NCBI RefSeq assembly: GCF_021018805.1
Contig: NC_086283.1
Span: 10,925,162 to 10,989,161, forward strand
Reading direction: 5' to 3'
From: Prinia subflava
Taxonomy: Eukaryota; Chordata; Aves; Passeriformes; Cisticolidae
Length of the DNA: 64,000 nt
Both the position numbers and the translations under genes were made by a program. Below the pieces are notes generated by a model. It was not told the origin of the DNA. It did not search any database and saw nothing but the letters and a program-made list of their open reading frames with translations. Of the stretch, positions 48,492-60,706 are shown piece after piece. The number at the start of each line of letters is the position of its first letter. The stretch's first letter is position 1.

Positions 48492-48589
48492 TGTGGGGTT
48501 TTTTTTGTTTGGTTGGTTTTTTTGTTTGTTTGTTTGGGGTTTTTTTGTTTGTGGGGTTTTTTTTGTGTGTGTGGTTTTTTTTTTTTTTT
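48492..48589. repeat. 98-nt tract of only G and T
   Basis: The plus strand has only G and T from 48492 to 48589, with several GGGG runs (near 48495, 48536 and 48553) separated by T and GT runs, ending in a long T run. On the opposite strand this is an A/C tract like that at 37713-37877. Confidence 0.93.
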
Positions 48590-50606
48590 AGATTATTACA
48601 TCACAAGAGTTAAATAGAAAAATGACTTGAGAAGAATTCAGTGAAATTAAAGAGTACCCTTAAATTGTATTGGCATACAATTGGCATACATATCTTAACA
48701 AGTTGTTTTCACAAGTTTAGCAAGAAGTTCTTGGAAATATATGATGCAATGGCTGCAGATGTCAAGAACCCTTCACTGTTGCTGTTGGTTTATAAACAAA
48801 ACGCAGCTAGCCCACTTAACAAAGGTGTATTTAGAATTCATCATTCCTTGCACACCCTTATCAACCCAGGTGACTGATAACTGAGGTTATCTCTAACCAT
48901 GTCCAAGGTGTAATTACTTGTAAGGTGACTGTGATAGTGTTTTGCTTTTCAAATCACCTAATAAATGGCAATTTAAATGAGGCTTGGGTGCGGAAGGAGG
49001 TCCAGGCACAGCAATGGTGGTCTCTTTGTGGTTACAGGCAAGGAACAAATGAGTGTGTTCATACCTCTGATTCCCAAGTGTAAGTAGCAGTTTTTGAGCT
49101 GCAGACAAGATGGAGTTGCAGGACTATACAGGGAAGTTTTTGAGGAGTTCTACCACTCCTCTCCCCTACCCCCACTGAGCCACACTGGCCTCACCAGATC
49201 ACAGCATTTTCAGGAGGCTGCAGACACAAATTCACGCTGCCACTGGGACACCCCAGCAGCCAGCTCCTGACAGGAACAGCACACAGAACATCATGACTGA
49301 TTCACCGTGGGTCAGTAGTAAAGGTGCTATCTGTGCTTGCTTCACCCCTCCCCATTATTGCAATAACATGAGGAATTTAAGATTCCTGCTCTACATCCAT
49401 GGATGTTTTTCAGCTCACATTTTCAAAGCAGGGACTCAGCAGTGAGGAAGGCTGTTTGCATAAATGATAATAACAACAAAATCTAGGTCAAGCTGCACTG
49501 CAGATTTTATATAGATATTGCAGGTCTCTCTCACTCAAAAACTGCAAGGGTCTGGAGTTGTGACTAAGATGACAAAGTGAGTGCAAAGGAAAATCACTAG
49601 CAACCACCATACCTCTGTAAAAGCCAAACAACCAAGAACCCAAAACTGATGCATATGAGAGCAGATATCATGAGAGTTGTAAGTGAATTAGAATTGCAGG
49701 GAAGAGAAGGGAGAGAGGTCCTTAGGACAGGGGCAACATGCATCCAGCATGAATTATGGAATACAAGTTTTCCCATTGCTGCTACTCACATACAATTCAC
49801 GGAGTTTTTCCTCCAAGCACCTGAACCTTATCAAGCAAACATTTCTCAGTATTGACTGATAAGTGGCTCTAGATAAGAAGCACCTGAATTTTTGAAGACT
49901 AGCCCTTGGACTACATTTTCAAATCATTCAATCTCGCTGTAAAATCAATGAAATGCTGAGATTACACTGTATGTCTTTGAGGTCTGACCTATGAGAAAAC
50001 CCACAGCAAGCTGGCATCTGGGAAAAATTATCTTCCTGTAACCCAAGCAGAAGGAGACACAGGAAATATACATATTTTTGCAGTTCTCATTCATACCATT
50101 GGCTATCAAGACCTCTCAGCTTTGAATAGCTAAAATTCATACCAAAACTTTAACAAAGACTGAAAATAACTATTCATATTTGCTGCGTGTATGGACATAC
50201 ACATTTTACTGAATCATGCCTCCAGCTTCTTAAGCAGATAATATACATTAATTTACAATTGTTGGGATTTAAAATAATTTGTATGTACTCCAAAATGGTG
50301 TGAGGAATAGAAGAAAAGAGCATAATACATTCCTCATGCCTGCTATGTGTCAATGTGACAATGTCACTCATCCACATACTCACTAATTGGTTTGTGTATT
50401 CCTAAATAAATCACTGACTTTTTAGTGATGAAAGTGCATATACAATTAAAATTTTAATTTTTGTATTTGTTTCTTATTTTTATAATCTTTATATTTAGGA
50501 TATTAACCTTCCATATGTTACAGAGTTTTATTATTTCAATTGTAAAAAAAAAAAAAAAAAGACCTTGTGTTTACAGTCTGCCCCTAAAATAATCATCATT
50601 GTTCTA
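48590..50606. other. Unique sequence, no gene seen
   Basis: Frames reach at most 78 codons. A 17-A run at 50544-50560 lies just upstream of the next LTR and does not belong to it by the target-duplication boundaries. Confidence 0.55.
50544..50560. repeat. Poly-A tract (17 A)
   Basis: A homopolymer in AT-rich DNA. No retrocopy is recognised upstream. Confidence 0.9.
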
Positions 50607-50611
50607 TTATG
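50606..50611. repeat. Target-site duplication ATTATG, left copy
   Basis: ATTATG precedes TGTGGGAG. The right counterpart is CTTATG (51186-51191), matching at five of six positions. Confidence 0.75.
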
Positions 50612-51185
50612 TGTGGGAGTGTGTGTATTTAGTTTTGTATTGTATGTTCTTTGTAATAGTTCAGTTCTCTGTACCCTCACCCCCTCATTAATATTCCTTT
50701 GTACCTTCACTCCCCCTTACAGAGAGTTACTTTTAGCTCGCACCTGTTAGATTCAGTTGGTTGTCAATCTCCCTTTCCCGCCTTTGTTATTCCCCTCCTA
50801 CTCATTCCTGATTAGTCCAAGTTATGTCTCTCCTCCCCTGAAGCCTCCTAGCAACTGGTCCAGGTTGGCCGGAGGCGGCTAGCCACTCCCTTTGCTCCTC
50901 CTGTCCTGTCCCAGTTAAAACCCCTCGACACAGTTGTTTCCTCGGCCAGTCCTGGGCTGAGGAGGTGTTGCAATAAATCCCTCGTGTTGTACCAGCACTG
51001 TCTCCCTCTTTGTCTCCTCCGTCTCGTCGTGGCTGACAGCGTCCTGCCTGCCCCTTTTTGGGAAACAAGGACCCACAGGAGTCAGCCCTGTTTGTCATCA
51101 TACAGGCTGACCCTCAGTGACCGGTGTCCGCTGTGCCTGAGCTAGCAGGTGACACTGACCAGAGTCCTCAACAGGCACCGCGACA
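50612..51185 (+). mobile_element. Solo LTR (574 bp)
   Basis: It starts TGTGGGAGTG and ends CACCGCGACA. The promoter region has pyrimidine-rich DNA, a TATA-like GTTAAAACC (about 50914-50922) and AATAAA at 50972-50977, followed by a long GC-rich U5. The flanks are ATTATG and CTTATG, consistent with a 6-bp duplication carrying one mutation. It differs from the other LTRs in the window. The minus-strand 99-codon frame at 50802-51101 is an artefact. Confidence 0.85.
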
Positions 51186-51191
51186 CTTATG
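51186..51191. repeat. Target-site duplication CTTATG, right copy
   Basis: It matches 50606-50611 at five of six positions. Confidence 0.72.
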
Positions 51192-53552
51192 AGGCTCATG
51201 GAGTTGCAAAGGAAAATACAATAGAAGGGGGATAAATTGATCATTATATTCAGGACCACACCAAACAAAAAAGAGAGAAGTTTTTTAGAAAAAATAATTT
51301 GGCTGTCTTTTTAAAACTCCACTCAAATTTTCTTCACAGGAGCATCCTGAAAAACATACAGGTTCACTGCATTTCAGAAACCAACTAGTTTTCTAACCAA
51401 ACACATCAGACAAGGCAAACACACACATTATTATTTACAGTCAAGTATTCCTTAAAGCATCAATGTTGATGAGTCCTTCACTCTGTTTTTTATATCTTGG
51501 TAGTAATAGTTCATCAACAGAAGAGTGACCAATATCAATAAATCAAGAGAGAAAACAAATGACCCTTAAAAGAGACTGTGCCCTCTTTATCTTGAATTTG
51601 TGAGAGTTGAGTGATAGGGAGCTGGACACAATAAAAGATTTAGCATTGCAAAGAGGGGCTACAAGGAGCACTTGCCTCTCAGTCTGAAACTGCAATTCAA
51701 AAGTAGACACCAGCCAGCATTTCAGCCTGAAGGGGCCCATTCTCCCCTTAACTGAGAATCTCCTAAGCACTGAGGCTCACATAGGTATATCTGCTGCTGC
51801 TGCTCTCCTGAAGCACAGCAGTGCACCGTGCTCTGTCCTTCTTTACCAAAACATGGAAAAAAAGTGTTTTGGTGATATGCTTTAGGCTCTGGACCTGAGC
51901 TGGACAAAGAGGCCTTTTTACAACCCTAGGTGAAGCTCCAAACCAACAGAGTACTTAGCCATCCGTGACGAGGTTTTCCCTCATCCCCTGCATAGCAGAT
52001 CTCCCTGCTGGCAGTTCAGCTGCTTTTGATTCAACTCTAAGTTGCTCTGCCCTTCCCACACCTATTTCAGGAAGTCGAGGCACTCAGCATATGATTGCTT
52101 CCTCAGAGGCCAGAACTTGCAAAGTTAAATGTTGAAGCTGAGGAGCTTTTTTTCAGTCCTTAAAACAAAACCCCACAATGGAGGCAATTTCCAAACTCCT
52201 AATAGAATTTTTTATTAATACCTTTTTTTAATACGATCTTCTTTTATCTCAGGTAATTTCAAGCCTACTTTTTGCTGAAAACTTTTGGAATGATTAGTTT
52301 TTAGGAAGAAAGACACTTAAAATATTTTTTTAATAGCAACATTATTTTTCAAGTATTTTCTGCTCGTCTGCCTCCAGTTATAAGTCTCATTCTGAGCAAA
52401 AAATTGAAGGACAAAGATGGGATCCATTCTTAATTTAACTTTGGTAATCAATCTTTTTAGCAGAGTTAAACAGTAAAAATGTGCAGAGAGATAAAGGCAC
52501 CACAGAAAAAAGGTGCACATCGGAATCTTATTTCCAGTCCTTCCATGTCTCATATTTTGGAATTTGTGCATGGTTGCAGCATACTAAGAAATCATTTGCA
52601 CTGGTAGCACCTCTCTGAGCACAGCTGTGACAGAAGTAGCAGTGTCATTGACAGGACAGGAAAGACTCTTGGCCAAGGACTGGATTGAAGCTAAAAAGTG
52701 AACTTGTGCTCTTGGCAGAGCGAGATGTGATTTCCCAGAGGACAAGTACTGCAGCATTATAAAAATAACAGTTTCACCAGGGATTCTCAAACTCAGGAGA
52801 AAAAATTATTGGCAGGATGAAAAAAGATTGAAAAAAAATTGAAATACACCTGTGATAAGAAGACTAATTTTGAGTTCATTACATGACAATGGATGGTACC
52901 CTATTACCTGGCCTGTTTTGAGGCAAGTACAGCACAATTTTGCCTGCTGCTCTAAGCTCTATCCTCTTGCAGGAGTCACATGGCTTTGCTTGTCCTTCAG
53001 GCAGAAAACAGTCTGCATACTATTCAAAGATCAGACGCTGCTGAAATCTGATGAATTAATGGTTTAATTCTGCCCAACTACCCTTGAAGAGACTTTCATT
53101 TCATGGAGAAATTTAAAAGGGGTTTGCTCCTTTTGAAATATATTATTTGGTTAAGAAAAAAACACTTCCACACATCCTTTGCAGTACTAGGGCACTTAGC
53201 AACTCCTCCAGTGGGTCTTAACTCTCTGTCTAGGAATAATACAGCTATCAAAGTTTAATGCTTTTATTTTGTGTTGAATTTTTGGCTTTCTTTGAGCATT
53301 GTTGTATGCTGTAATAACGCTCATTTTGAACAAAGTATTGCTGAAGTTCATTATGGATGTGCACACAGTGTTGTCTCCTGTATCCTAAAAATATAAACTA
53401 AATAATAAACTAAAATATTTTAAATTAATTTCAATCTAAATATTTATTTAATATTTTACTCTTCATTTACTTCTTCATACTCTTCAGGGAAAATAAAACA
53501 AATTGATTTGTTTTGGATTGCAATCTGTGTCTAAACCATGGTGTCATGTTTT
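51192..53552. other. Unique sequence, no gene seen
   Basis: Frames are at most 84 codons (minus, 52317-52571). AT-rich and stop-rich throughout. Confidence 0.55.
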
Positions 53553-53806
53553 AACTTGAGGGAATTGCATGAAGCTGGGGTAGATTTAGGGTAGATATCA
53601 GGAAAAGGTTTTTCACCCAGAGAGTGTTTGGGCAGTGGCACAGGCTTCCCAGGGAAGTGGTCACAGCACCAAGCCTGACAGAGTTCAAGAAGCATTTGAA
53701 CAGTGCTCTCAGGCACGAGGTGATTCTTGGGGTGTCCTGTGCAGGGCCAGGAGTGGGACCTGAGGATCCTCACGGGTTCCTTCCAGCTCAGGATATTCTA
53801 TGATTA
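53553..53806 (+). mobile_element. CR1 LINE, 3' tail
   Basis: Recognised by TAGGGTAGATATCAGGAAAA (around 53587-53606), GGCTTCCCAGGGAAGTGGTC (around 53643-53662), TTCCTTCCAGCTCAGGATAT and the terminal TTCTATGATT. Sense on the plus strand, 5'-truncated. The 80-codon minus-strand frame over it is antisense to CR1. Confidence 0.92.
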
Positions 53807-54862
53807 CCCCACCTGACAATTAGGTTTACTCCCTCCTTCCACAGTGGGACTGGGGAGAGAATCGGAAAAGTAACCCTGAGAAGACTCATGGGCTGAGACA
53901 AAGACAGCTTAGCAGGTAAAGCAAAGGCCATGCACACAAGCAAAGCAGAACAAAGAATTCACTCAGCACGTCTCACGGGCAGGCAGGTGCTCAGCCATCC
54001 TAGGAAAGCAGGGCTTCCTCACATGGAAAGGTTACTTGGGAAGACAAATGCCATCACTCCAGTAAACTTTCATGTAAGGAAGACTCATTAAAATGTCCAG
54101 GCACATTTAACTTGAAAAGTAGTACTCCAAAGCTTGCTAAAAATACACTTAATTGATGTCACTGTTCTTCTGCTTCACTGAGAGGTGAAAGAACATATAA
54201 ATAGTTCTAAAACACAAATAGAAATTCTTAAAAAAACCTAAACTGAAATGTGGTCTAGAGCATGGCCTTTTAGAATACAGGTAATCTGCAGCCTGCAAAG
54301 CCATACAGGTAGCCTGCAAAACTACTTTTCAAAGGTGCTGGTGCTCCTGGACATCAGTGTTGCAGTAGTTATAAACACAGCAGTGTCCACCTTGGAACCA
54401 GCAACTCGAGCAACTTTTAGCAGCTGAGTAGGAACTGAGAGGAATCTTAAAAACCACAGGTTACTTTTCATGAAGTTCTATATGCTATGGGAAGAAAGAA
54501 GAAGGAGGACTGTGGGGCCAAAGCACCAGTTCAATTCTCAGCAGAGAGTTCTACCTTAGACAGATACAGGGCATTTATGCCATTTGCATATACATGCAGC
54601 TATCTTACCTGTCAAGATGAATTCAAACTAAACAAGTCCTAAAAAACTCAGAGACATGACAGAAACAGCTCACACTACTACATCCAAATGGAAAATGGGG
54701 GCCTGATTTTCCTAGGTTTTGGACAGTTATTAATGTCCTTATATATTTATATAGTATTTAATACAACCCCACTATGATCCTAGAGTTGAGCATGATTGAT
54801 CATTATGTATTATGTGTTAATAATGATTAACTGCAATGATTAACTGCTGCTGTTCAAGTCAG

Positions 54863-54880
54863 TGACAACTATAGTTGTCA
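54863..54880. other. Perfect 18-bp palindrome
   Basis: TGACAACTATAGTTGTCA reads the same on both strands with no spacer. It could be a dimer-binding site or simply chance. Confidence 0.8.
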
Positions 54881-55466
54881 TTGTTATGTTAATTTGCAAC
54901 ACTTAAAAATTATGATGGACTAAGTTGACTTAATTTACTTTAACATAACCTATACTCTGTTTTAATTATTGTAAAATCTGTTCTTACAGTTCTATAAATA
55001 ACTGGCTGGAATTCATGTCAAACCCCATTCTCCCCATTCCTATATTATTAGCAGAGCTTGTTAAAGTTGAAATATATGTCTTTCTAAGATAATTTATCCA
55101 TAACAATCTATTAATGTTCTTTTCCTATTATTTAGGAGATTGAAAGGAAACACAGTTTAATTCAAAATCCTTGAATAGACCCAGTATCAGGAGTTACTCA
55201 CATTACCTGCCTGGATGAGAACTACCCATGACTGCAACTCAGAGGGAATGTGACAACTCCTGTAAAAGGCAGGTGCTACAGTAATTGAGACAGCTACCAA
55301 AATCTTGAAGTGCCCACTCTGGTAGGAGGTTGCCATTTCGACAAACAAAGCCATGTACCTGCCCAGTGTCTACTGAAGTATTCAAAAGGTCATAGGGCAT
55401 TAAGGAGGAATGCAAAAAGAAGCAGAGTAAACAAGGAAGACTGGTGGTGGAAATTTAGAGTGCTGA

Positions 55467-55820
55467 TCCTCAGCAATGCCATCAAATGTGGGACAGATGA
55501 CATGGAATGATGACTTCAGGGATCAGACCACTGTTGTCACTGAAAAGCAGACCATACACCACAGAGGGAATCCAGTGTCAGTCAACAACACCTGAGCAGT
55601 GGCTGTCACATCAAACAGTCAGTGTCTTCTGTGAGGCTGAGCAGCTGTCCTCAAACAACTTTGAGATACACTGAGCAATTCCAATGACGAGGATAACAGA
55701 TGAGATCCTGAAGTGCTCATCAGAACTGCTGTGCACAACAGAAAACATGAAAGTTTGGTGGTCCAGCTTGCATATGCGGCCTGTGTAAATAAGAACTTGT
55801 ACAGTTTGTACTGCACAGAA
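55467..55820 (+). pseudogene. Possible decayed coding stretch with only TGA stops
   Basis: In the frame of the ATG at 55476 the stops at 55593, 55632, 55638, 55662 and 55701 are all TGA, and the first TAA is at 55821. TGA-only decay is what deamination of CGA arginine codons would give. The last 39 codons (55704-55820) look protein-like. The opposite strand also has a 78-codon frame (55611-55847), which weakens the case. No family is recognised. Confidence 0.18.
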
Positions 55821-56659
55821 TAAAACAGGGATACTTGAATCGGACAAAAGAGTTAGTGTTCAACCGCTGTAGCAGTCCTCTGTTACCTTCATCCCTTTCT
55901 TGCCAGTTTTCCTTTGGGGAGTATCAACAATGAATGAAAGGAAACAAAAAACCCTACCCTTTTTCCTCTGTTGTCTCCCTCAATCAGTTATTCCACAGAT
56001 TCCCCAGGAATAGCACAAACTACACATAAGAAAAGCCAAGAACCCTTCAGAGCTGTGGTAAACTGTCAGGAGAAGTCCAGCCAGTGACCAAACCTCTAGC
56101 AAACCTGCCATGGTGAAGTGGAATTAGCTGCAAAGTTGCCATGGTTCCATGTTTTCTTTGTACCATTTAGAACATACATTGAATAAAAAAAGACATTATA
56201 ATATACACTACATATACGGTATCTGTATAAAGAGATACCTATTTTAAATTCTGAGTGACAGCTTTTTGCTAGCGGCATGCTCAGCTGGCTGGTCACAAAT
56301 GCCTTGGGCCCATGAGAGACGCAGCATTTCTGAAGGATAAAGAATGGTCCACAAGATTTCACCTTCATTAAATGAACCAGAAAAGGAAAGTTATTCCAAT
56401 CACAGTGCTGAGTACAGATCTGTGGTTCAGCAGACAAGACACCAGCCCTAAGTACATGTCACCTTTTTGTTTCTGTCAGACTTTCCCTGCAGTATGGCAT
56501 ACTTGGTTTATCTGCTGAGCGGGCATTTCCTGGAAGCAGGGGTGGAAAACTGATGAAGTCATCACGCCTGCTCTCCTCCAAACCATCTGTTTCACACGGT
56601 CCAACACCCTATTCCCCAGTCACAGCGGTGGCACTAGAATGTCGTTGGCTACACTGAGG

Positions 56660-56993
56660 TGTTGCCATGAGGTTTTCCTGGTTTGCCGAGCGCTCATATT
56701 GAAAGAGAAACGTGCAGCTTCTCTCCCGTTTGTTAATGTAAACACTGGCCATGTTTTGGTAACTGTCTTTCATTGTTTACATATTTCTAGTTGGGAGGAG
56801 AAAGGTGACTGACGGTTAGCTTGACCAGTGCGGATTGGAAGGTGGGTGGACCCCAATGGATGGACATTATAGGAAATGTATATAAGTGACTTTGTAAATA
56901 AACTTCGGGAGTTCCGGCTTCTGGCCCTGACCTGCTCGCAACTCAGAAAATGTCTATGGAGTCCCTCTTTTACCATCAGGCCCCACGGTGATA
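56660..56993 (+). mobile_element. Solo LTR, family A copy 3 (334 bp)
   Basis: It matches copies 1 and 2 along the full length: start TGTTGCCATG, a TATATAAG-type TATA at about 56879, AATAAA at 56897-56902 and end CGGTGATA. It has more differences from copy 1 than copy 2 does by eye, including AGCGCTCATATTG where copy 1 has AGCGTTCGTGTTG. The left flank ACTGAGG and right flank TTACATC do not match, so no target duplication is seen. Confidence 0.9.
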
Positions 56994-58651
56994 TTACATC
57001 ATTCTCTTAGGATCTGTCACGCCAGCACTCCACCCCACCTTGTCCTGGGACTGCTGCAGATCCAGCAGGTGGCTCATCCAGTGGGGACAGGGGCTGCTTC
57101 CACCGTGTATTCCAGGATGGCTGCTCAGCCTGAAGCACAGCCCCACCCTGACGCATTTTCCTCCTCAGGTCCTAAGCTGAAATATGAGATGGACCTGTTT
57201 CCCTGCCTTGCAGGATAACACGACACCGATACTGACCGGCCAGTCAGAGCTGCCCCACCGGCTTTGACAGCTGATCACTTCTGGTCAGCCTTTTCTTCCT
57301 ACACTGATTTATTTCACCCTTACTTTTTTTGTCCCCAAATCATACCAATTGCTATGGTGGAAATGAGACCTCAGGTCTCTCAAAAAGACAGCACAGAGAG
57401 CAGCAATGAAATTTGAAGAGGAAGAACAATCATTTAAAATAAAACCAAAACAAAAACCACAACTCTCGCAGTGGTTAAAAAACTAGGGAAAAAAATTCTA
57501 AACATCTAGTAATAAACCAAGAATGGGTGTATTTCCTTCTTTTAGCATTTGTTTAATACGAATCTAGAGTTTGGACTGCAGCAACATATCTCATTAGCTA
57601 AATTCAAAATAATTAAGGACCATCTGAAGATTCTTTTCCCAATATCTACAAACTGAAAAATAAAATACAATCATGGAGTTATAAATAAAAAATATAGGCC
57701 TATTAACCATAAGTTTCAGAACTATTAAGTGTCTGTCCTTCTGATTTGAACTTAAGAGGAGAGATCTATGTTCTGATTTAAATACCCCTGGCTATAGTGA
57801 CTGTAAAAAGCCAGCTTTAATATTCCATGTACAACTAATCAGAGGTAAAATAAAATAAAAATATTAAGCTATTCACATGCTGCGGAAATTATAACCCACA
57901 TTCAAGATTTGGCTGACTGCAAAGTGTAGCCTTTATAGATTCCACAGTATTTCCAAATTACAGTCAGATCAGTGAAGGTCAGCAACAATATTTGAGGATA
58001 CCACAATTTCAGTTACTAAAGATATTATTGAAATTTTGATAGCATATATTGCAAACATTGGTTGATACATTTTAGCAGAGATCTTATTATATGCATGTAA
58101 CACAACTGATTATTACTTTTTAGTAGTAATTGGTAGATTCATAGTCTTCTTGACATTGAGGAAGGTCATGTGGGGTCATATGAAAATGTGTCAGATGCTT
58201 TGTGTAGGCAGGGCTATTAGTGCACACAGTGACCCTTTCAGAATTGGAATACAGAAAATGCAGAAAGTTCTGTTTGTTCTCAAACAGCCCACAACAATGA
58301 GGCCAGGTGCCTGGCCCCAGTGTCAAGCCTACAGCTTACTTCTCAAATTTCTTGATGCCCCAGATTTGCATCTTTCCTTCTAAAGAAACCAAGTTTTTGG
58401 TATTGTGCCTTCACGAAGAAAATAGTTAGTTCTTGAATGTAATATCTGTAATTTTTGTTTTCTTTAGTCTCCTGCTTTTTCAGTGCCTTTTTTGCACGTT
58501 GATTTTTTTTCTCTTTTAATTCCTAACTCGGTGATGGTACTATTTTTATGCAATTACCTGAGCCAAGATAGCTTAGCTCGACAGATTATTAATGTTCAGA
58601 GCATCTTTTCTGAAGTGCACTAAGAGCTATTGACGTGCCAATGCACTGACT

Positions 58652-58666
58652 ACACACACACACACA
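58652..58666. repeat. (AC)n microsatellite
   Basis: About seven AC units. Confidence 0.85.
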
Positions 58667-59244
58667 GAGAAATGTAATTTGAAATCATTGCAGGTCCCAG
58701 GACTCTCATTTACAAAGGACTCTCACTTGCTCTCATTTTCTGCCTTTATAACTTTTCCTCTCAGGCTTTATTAATCAACACACCCATGGGGATCAAATAT
58801 CAAAGCCCAACTGCCCCGTCTAAGGCAAACTACCATGTGAATCAGTGGTGTTGGAAGAATAAAACAGGAGAGGGTTAAGCCAGACAGATGCCTCAAGATG
58901 AGGCTTACCAAATTCAGCAGTGCCAGAAGGACAAAGGTCAACAAGGGGGTTTACATCTTCCTAAGTTTTACAAACGCGACATTTTCTTGTGCTTGAAATG
59001 TGAGAAATTGTTTTTACTGTGGTTTCCAAAATCAGCAAGCATCAATGGTTTGGGAGCTGTGAGTACTGCTATATTTATTATTTATTTTTACTTCTGTCAC
59101 TGTTGCTTATGAGAGCTCAAGTGCTGAACCATCATTGTGCTGTGCTAAGAGTTGTTCAGACATAAGGAAAAACCAGAGCTCCTGGACACAAGGAAGGCCA
59201 ATGGTTAACAAATCAAAGTGCTGTTCTGATTTGCCATAATTAGG

Positions 59245-59279
59245 AGGAAATTTTTGAGGTAAAATCCTCAAAATTTCCT
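59245..59279. other. Hairpin with 14 paired bases
   Basis: AGGAAATTTTTGAGG (59245-59259) pairs with CCTCAAAATTTCCT (59266-59279) with one unpaired T, around a 6-nt loop. Confidence 0.75.
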
Positions 59280-60370
59280 ATCTGCCACAGACCTTGTCAC
59301 GTGTAACATTGTTTTTTAAGCAGCTCTAATGATAACAACCTCTTCCTGAACCCAGCAATGCCTTGGTGCAGCTTCAGGATGTGACACTATGAACAAACAG
59401 GGCACAAGGGGACAAACAAAAGCAGCACCCCCACTGCACAGGCTGGGGGATATGGCAGGAGCCAGGTCCCAGACTGCTCCTTCTGCTGCCCAGAGAACTT
59501 TTCCTGAGATGAGTTTGTACTAATGACACTACTGAGGATCCTGAGGATACAAAACATCATTAGCATTACCTTGGTTTCTAAAATGCAGATGGCAGGAAGC
59601 ATTTCTAGCAGTTCAGAGACTATAAACAGCTGAAGAAGGTTATTGTTTTGCCACCCTGATACTTTTGCCCTCTTAATGATCCCTCTTTTCTAAGAGTTGC
59701 TTGAATTTATATTTTCAAAGCAGAAGATAGCCGAGAAGTAATAAAATATATTTCCTAGAGCATTTTTAATGTCCAGAAACCCTATTATCCTGATCTCCTT
59801 AAGAATGTTCAGATATGTACAATAAATTGCAGTGAATTCAAAATATTAAAATCAATAATGGGCATTAGAGAGTGAAACTATTTCAGAAAGTAGGCACCTT
59901 ATCCAGTAGGCTTGTTATTGCTTGCATTAGGTTAAAATGAATAACAAACTGTCTAAAGTCTCCTGTGAGCTCTGAAATACAATACTTAAAAGTACTCTCT
60001 TTCCTTGGAAGATATTTAAAACACCATATGATTCTTCAGAAGCCAGTTTGCAATACTTCATTAAAAAACGTTTTAAATGACTGAAAAATAAAGGAGAGGC
60101 AGTAATGCTTTTATAGTTCTTTGCCATGGTAAATAGTCACCTGTTCCCTGCCTTTAACGTTTACAAATGTGCGCCATGACTGAAGGAGAACAGATTCTCC
60201 TCTCTGTGTGTGCATACACCTACCCAGGAAATACAGGTAATCTTCCTTCTGTGCTGCATCATAAATGACATATTTACCCCTAAGATTCAGGCTTTATTTA
60301 GTCATTATCCTCTTGTTCCAAGTATTTGCCAAGGTGAAAGTAGTTCTTGACATTTTATGACCATTAACAT

Positions 60371-60386
60371 GGTGGTGGTGGTGGTG
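60371..60386. repeat. (GGT)n microsatellite
   Basis: Five GGT units followed by G. Confidence 0.9.
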
Positions 60387-60610
60387 CAGAAAACTACAGG
60401 CCTGATATTTGCATAGGTCTTGGCAAGCAAAAAGACTAAAAAGACAGATTTACCATATGATTCTCAGTGGCTAAACACTGTTCAGCCTGTAGTTTGTATT
60501 TTCCCATATGTGTTTTAGAGAGTAGGTGATTAATTCTTTCACTCAAGTGTACTTCCAATAATAAAAGACCAAGATAAAAGATTGTTAAACAAAAATGGAA
60601 GAAGTAGACC

Positions 60611-60706
60611 TGACCTAGTGAAAGGTGTCTCTGCTCATGGCAAGTGGTTTGGAACTAGATTATCTTTAAGGTCCCTTCCAACCCAAGGTGTTTTAGGATT
60701 CTGTGA
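60611..60706 (+). mobile_element. CR1 LINE, short 3' tail
   Basis: About the last 95 bp of a CR1 copy: a TGACCTAGTGAAAGGTGTCT-like segment, AAGGTCCCTTCCAACCCAAG (around 60668-60687) and the terminal AGGATTCTGTGA. Sense on the plus strand. Confidence 0.82.

Larger units (their letters stand above)
53807..56659. other. Mostly unique sequence
   Basis: It contains an 18-bp palindrome (54863-54880) and a possibly decayed coding stretch (55467-55820). The other frames, including a 113-codon minus frame at 56096-56437, are not recognised. Confidence 0.5.
56994..60610. other. Unique sequence, no gene seen
   Basis: A moderately GC-rich stretch at 57000-57290 follows the LTR, with no exon recognised. 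It contains an (AC)n run at 58652-58666 and a hairpin at 59245-59279. The longest frame is 78 codons or fewer. Confidence 0.55.

Noticed and set aside
50544..50560. Poly-A run as the tail of a processed pseudogene
   Set aside because: No gene-like sequence or target duplication is recognisable upstream.
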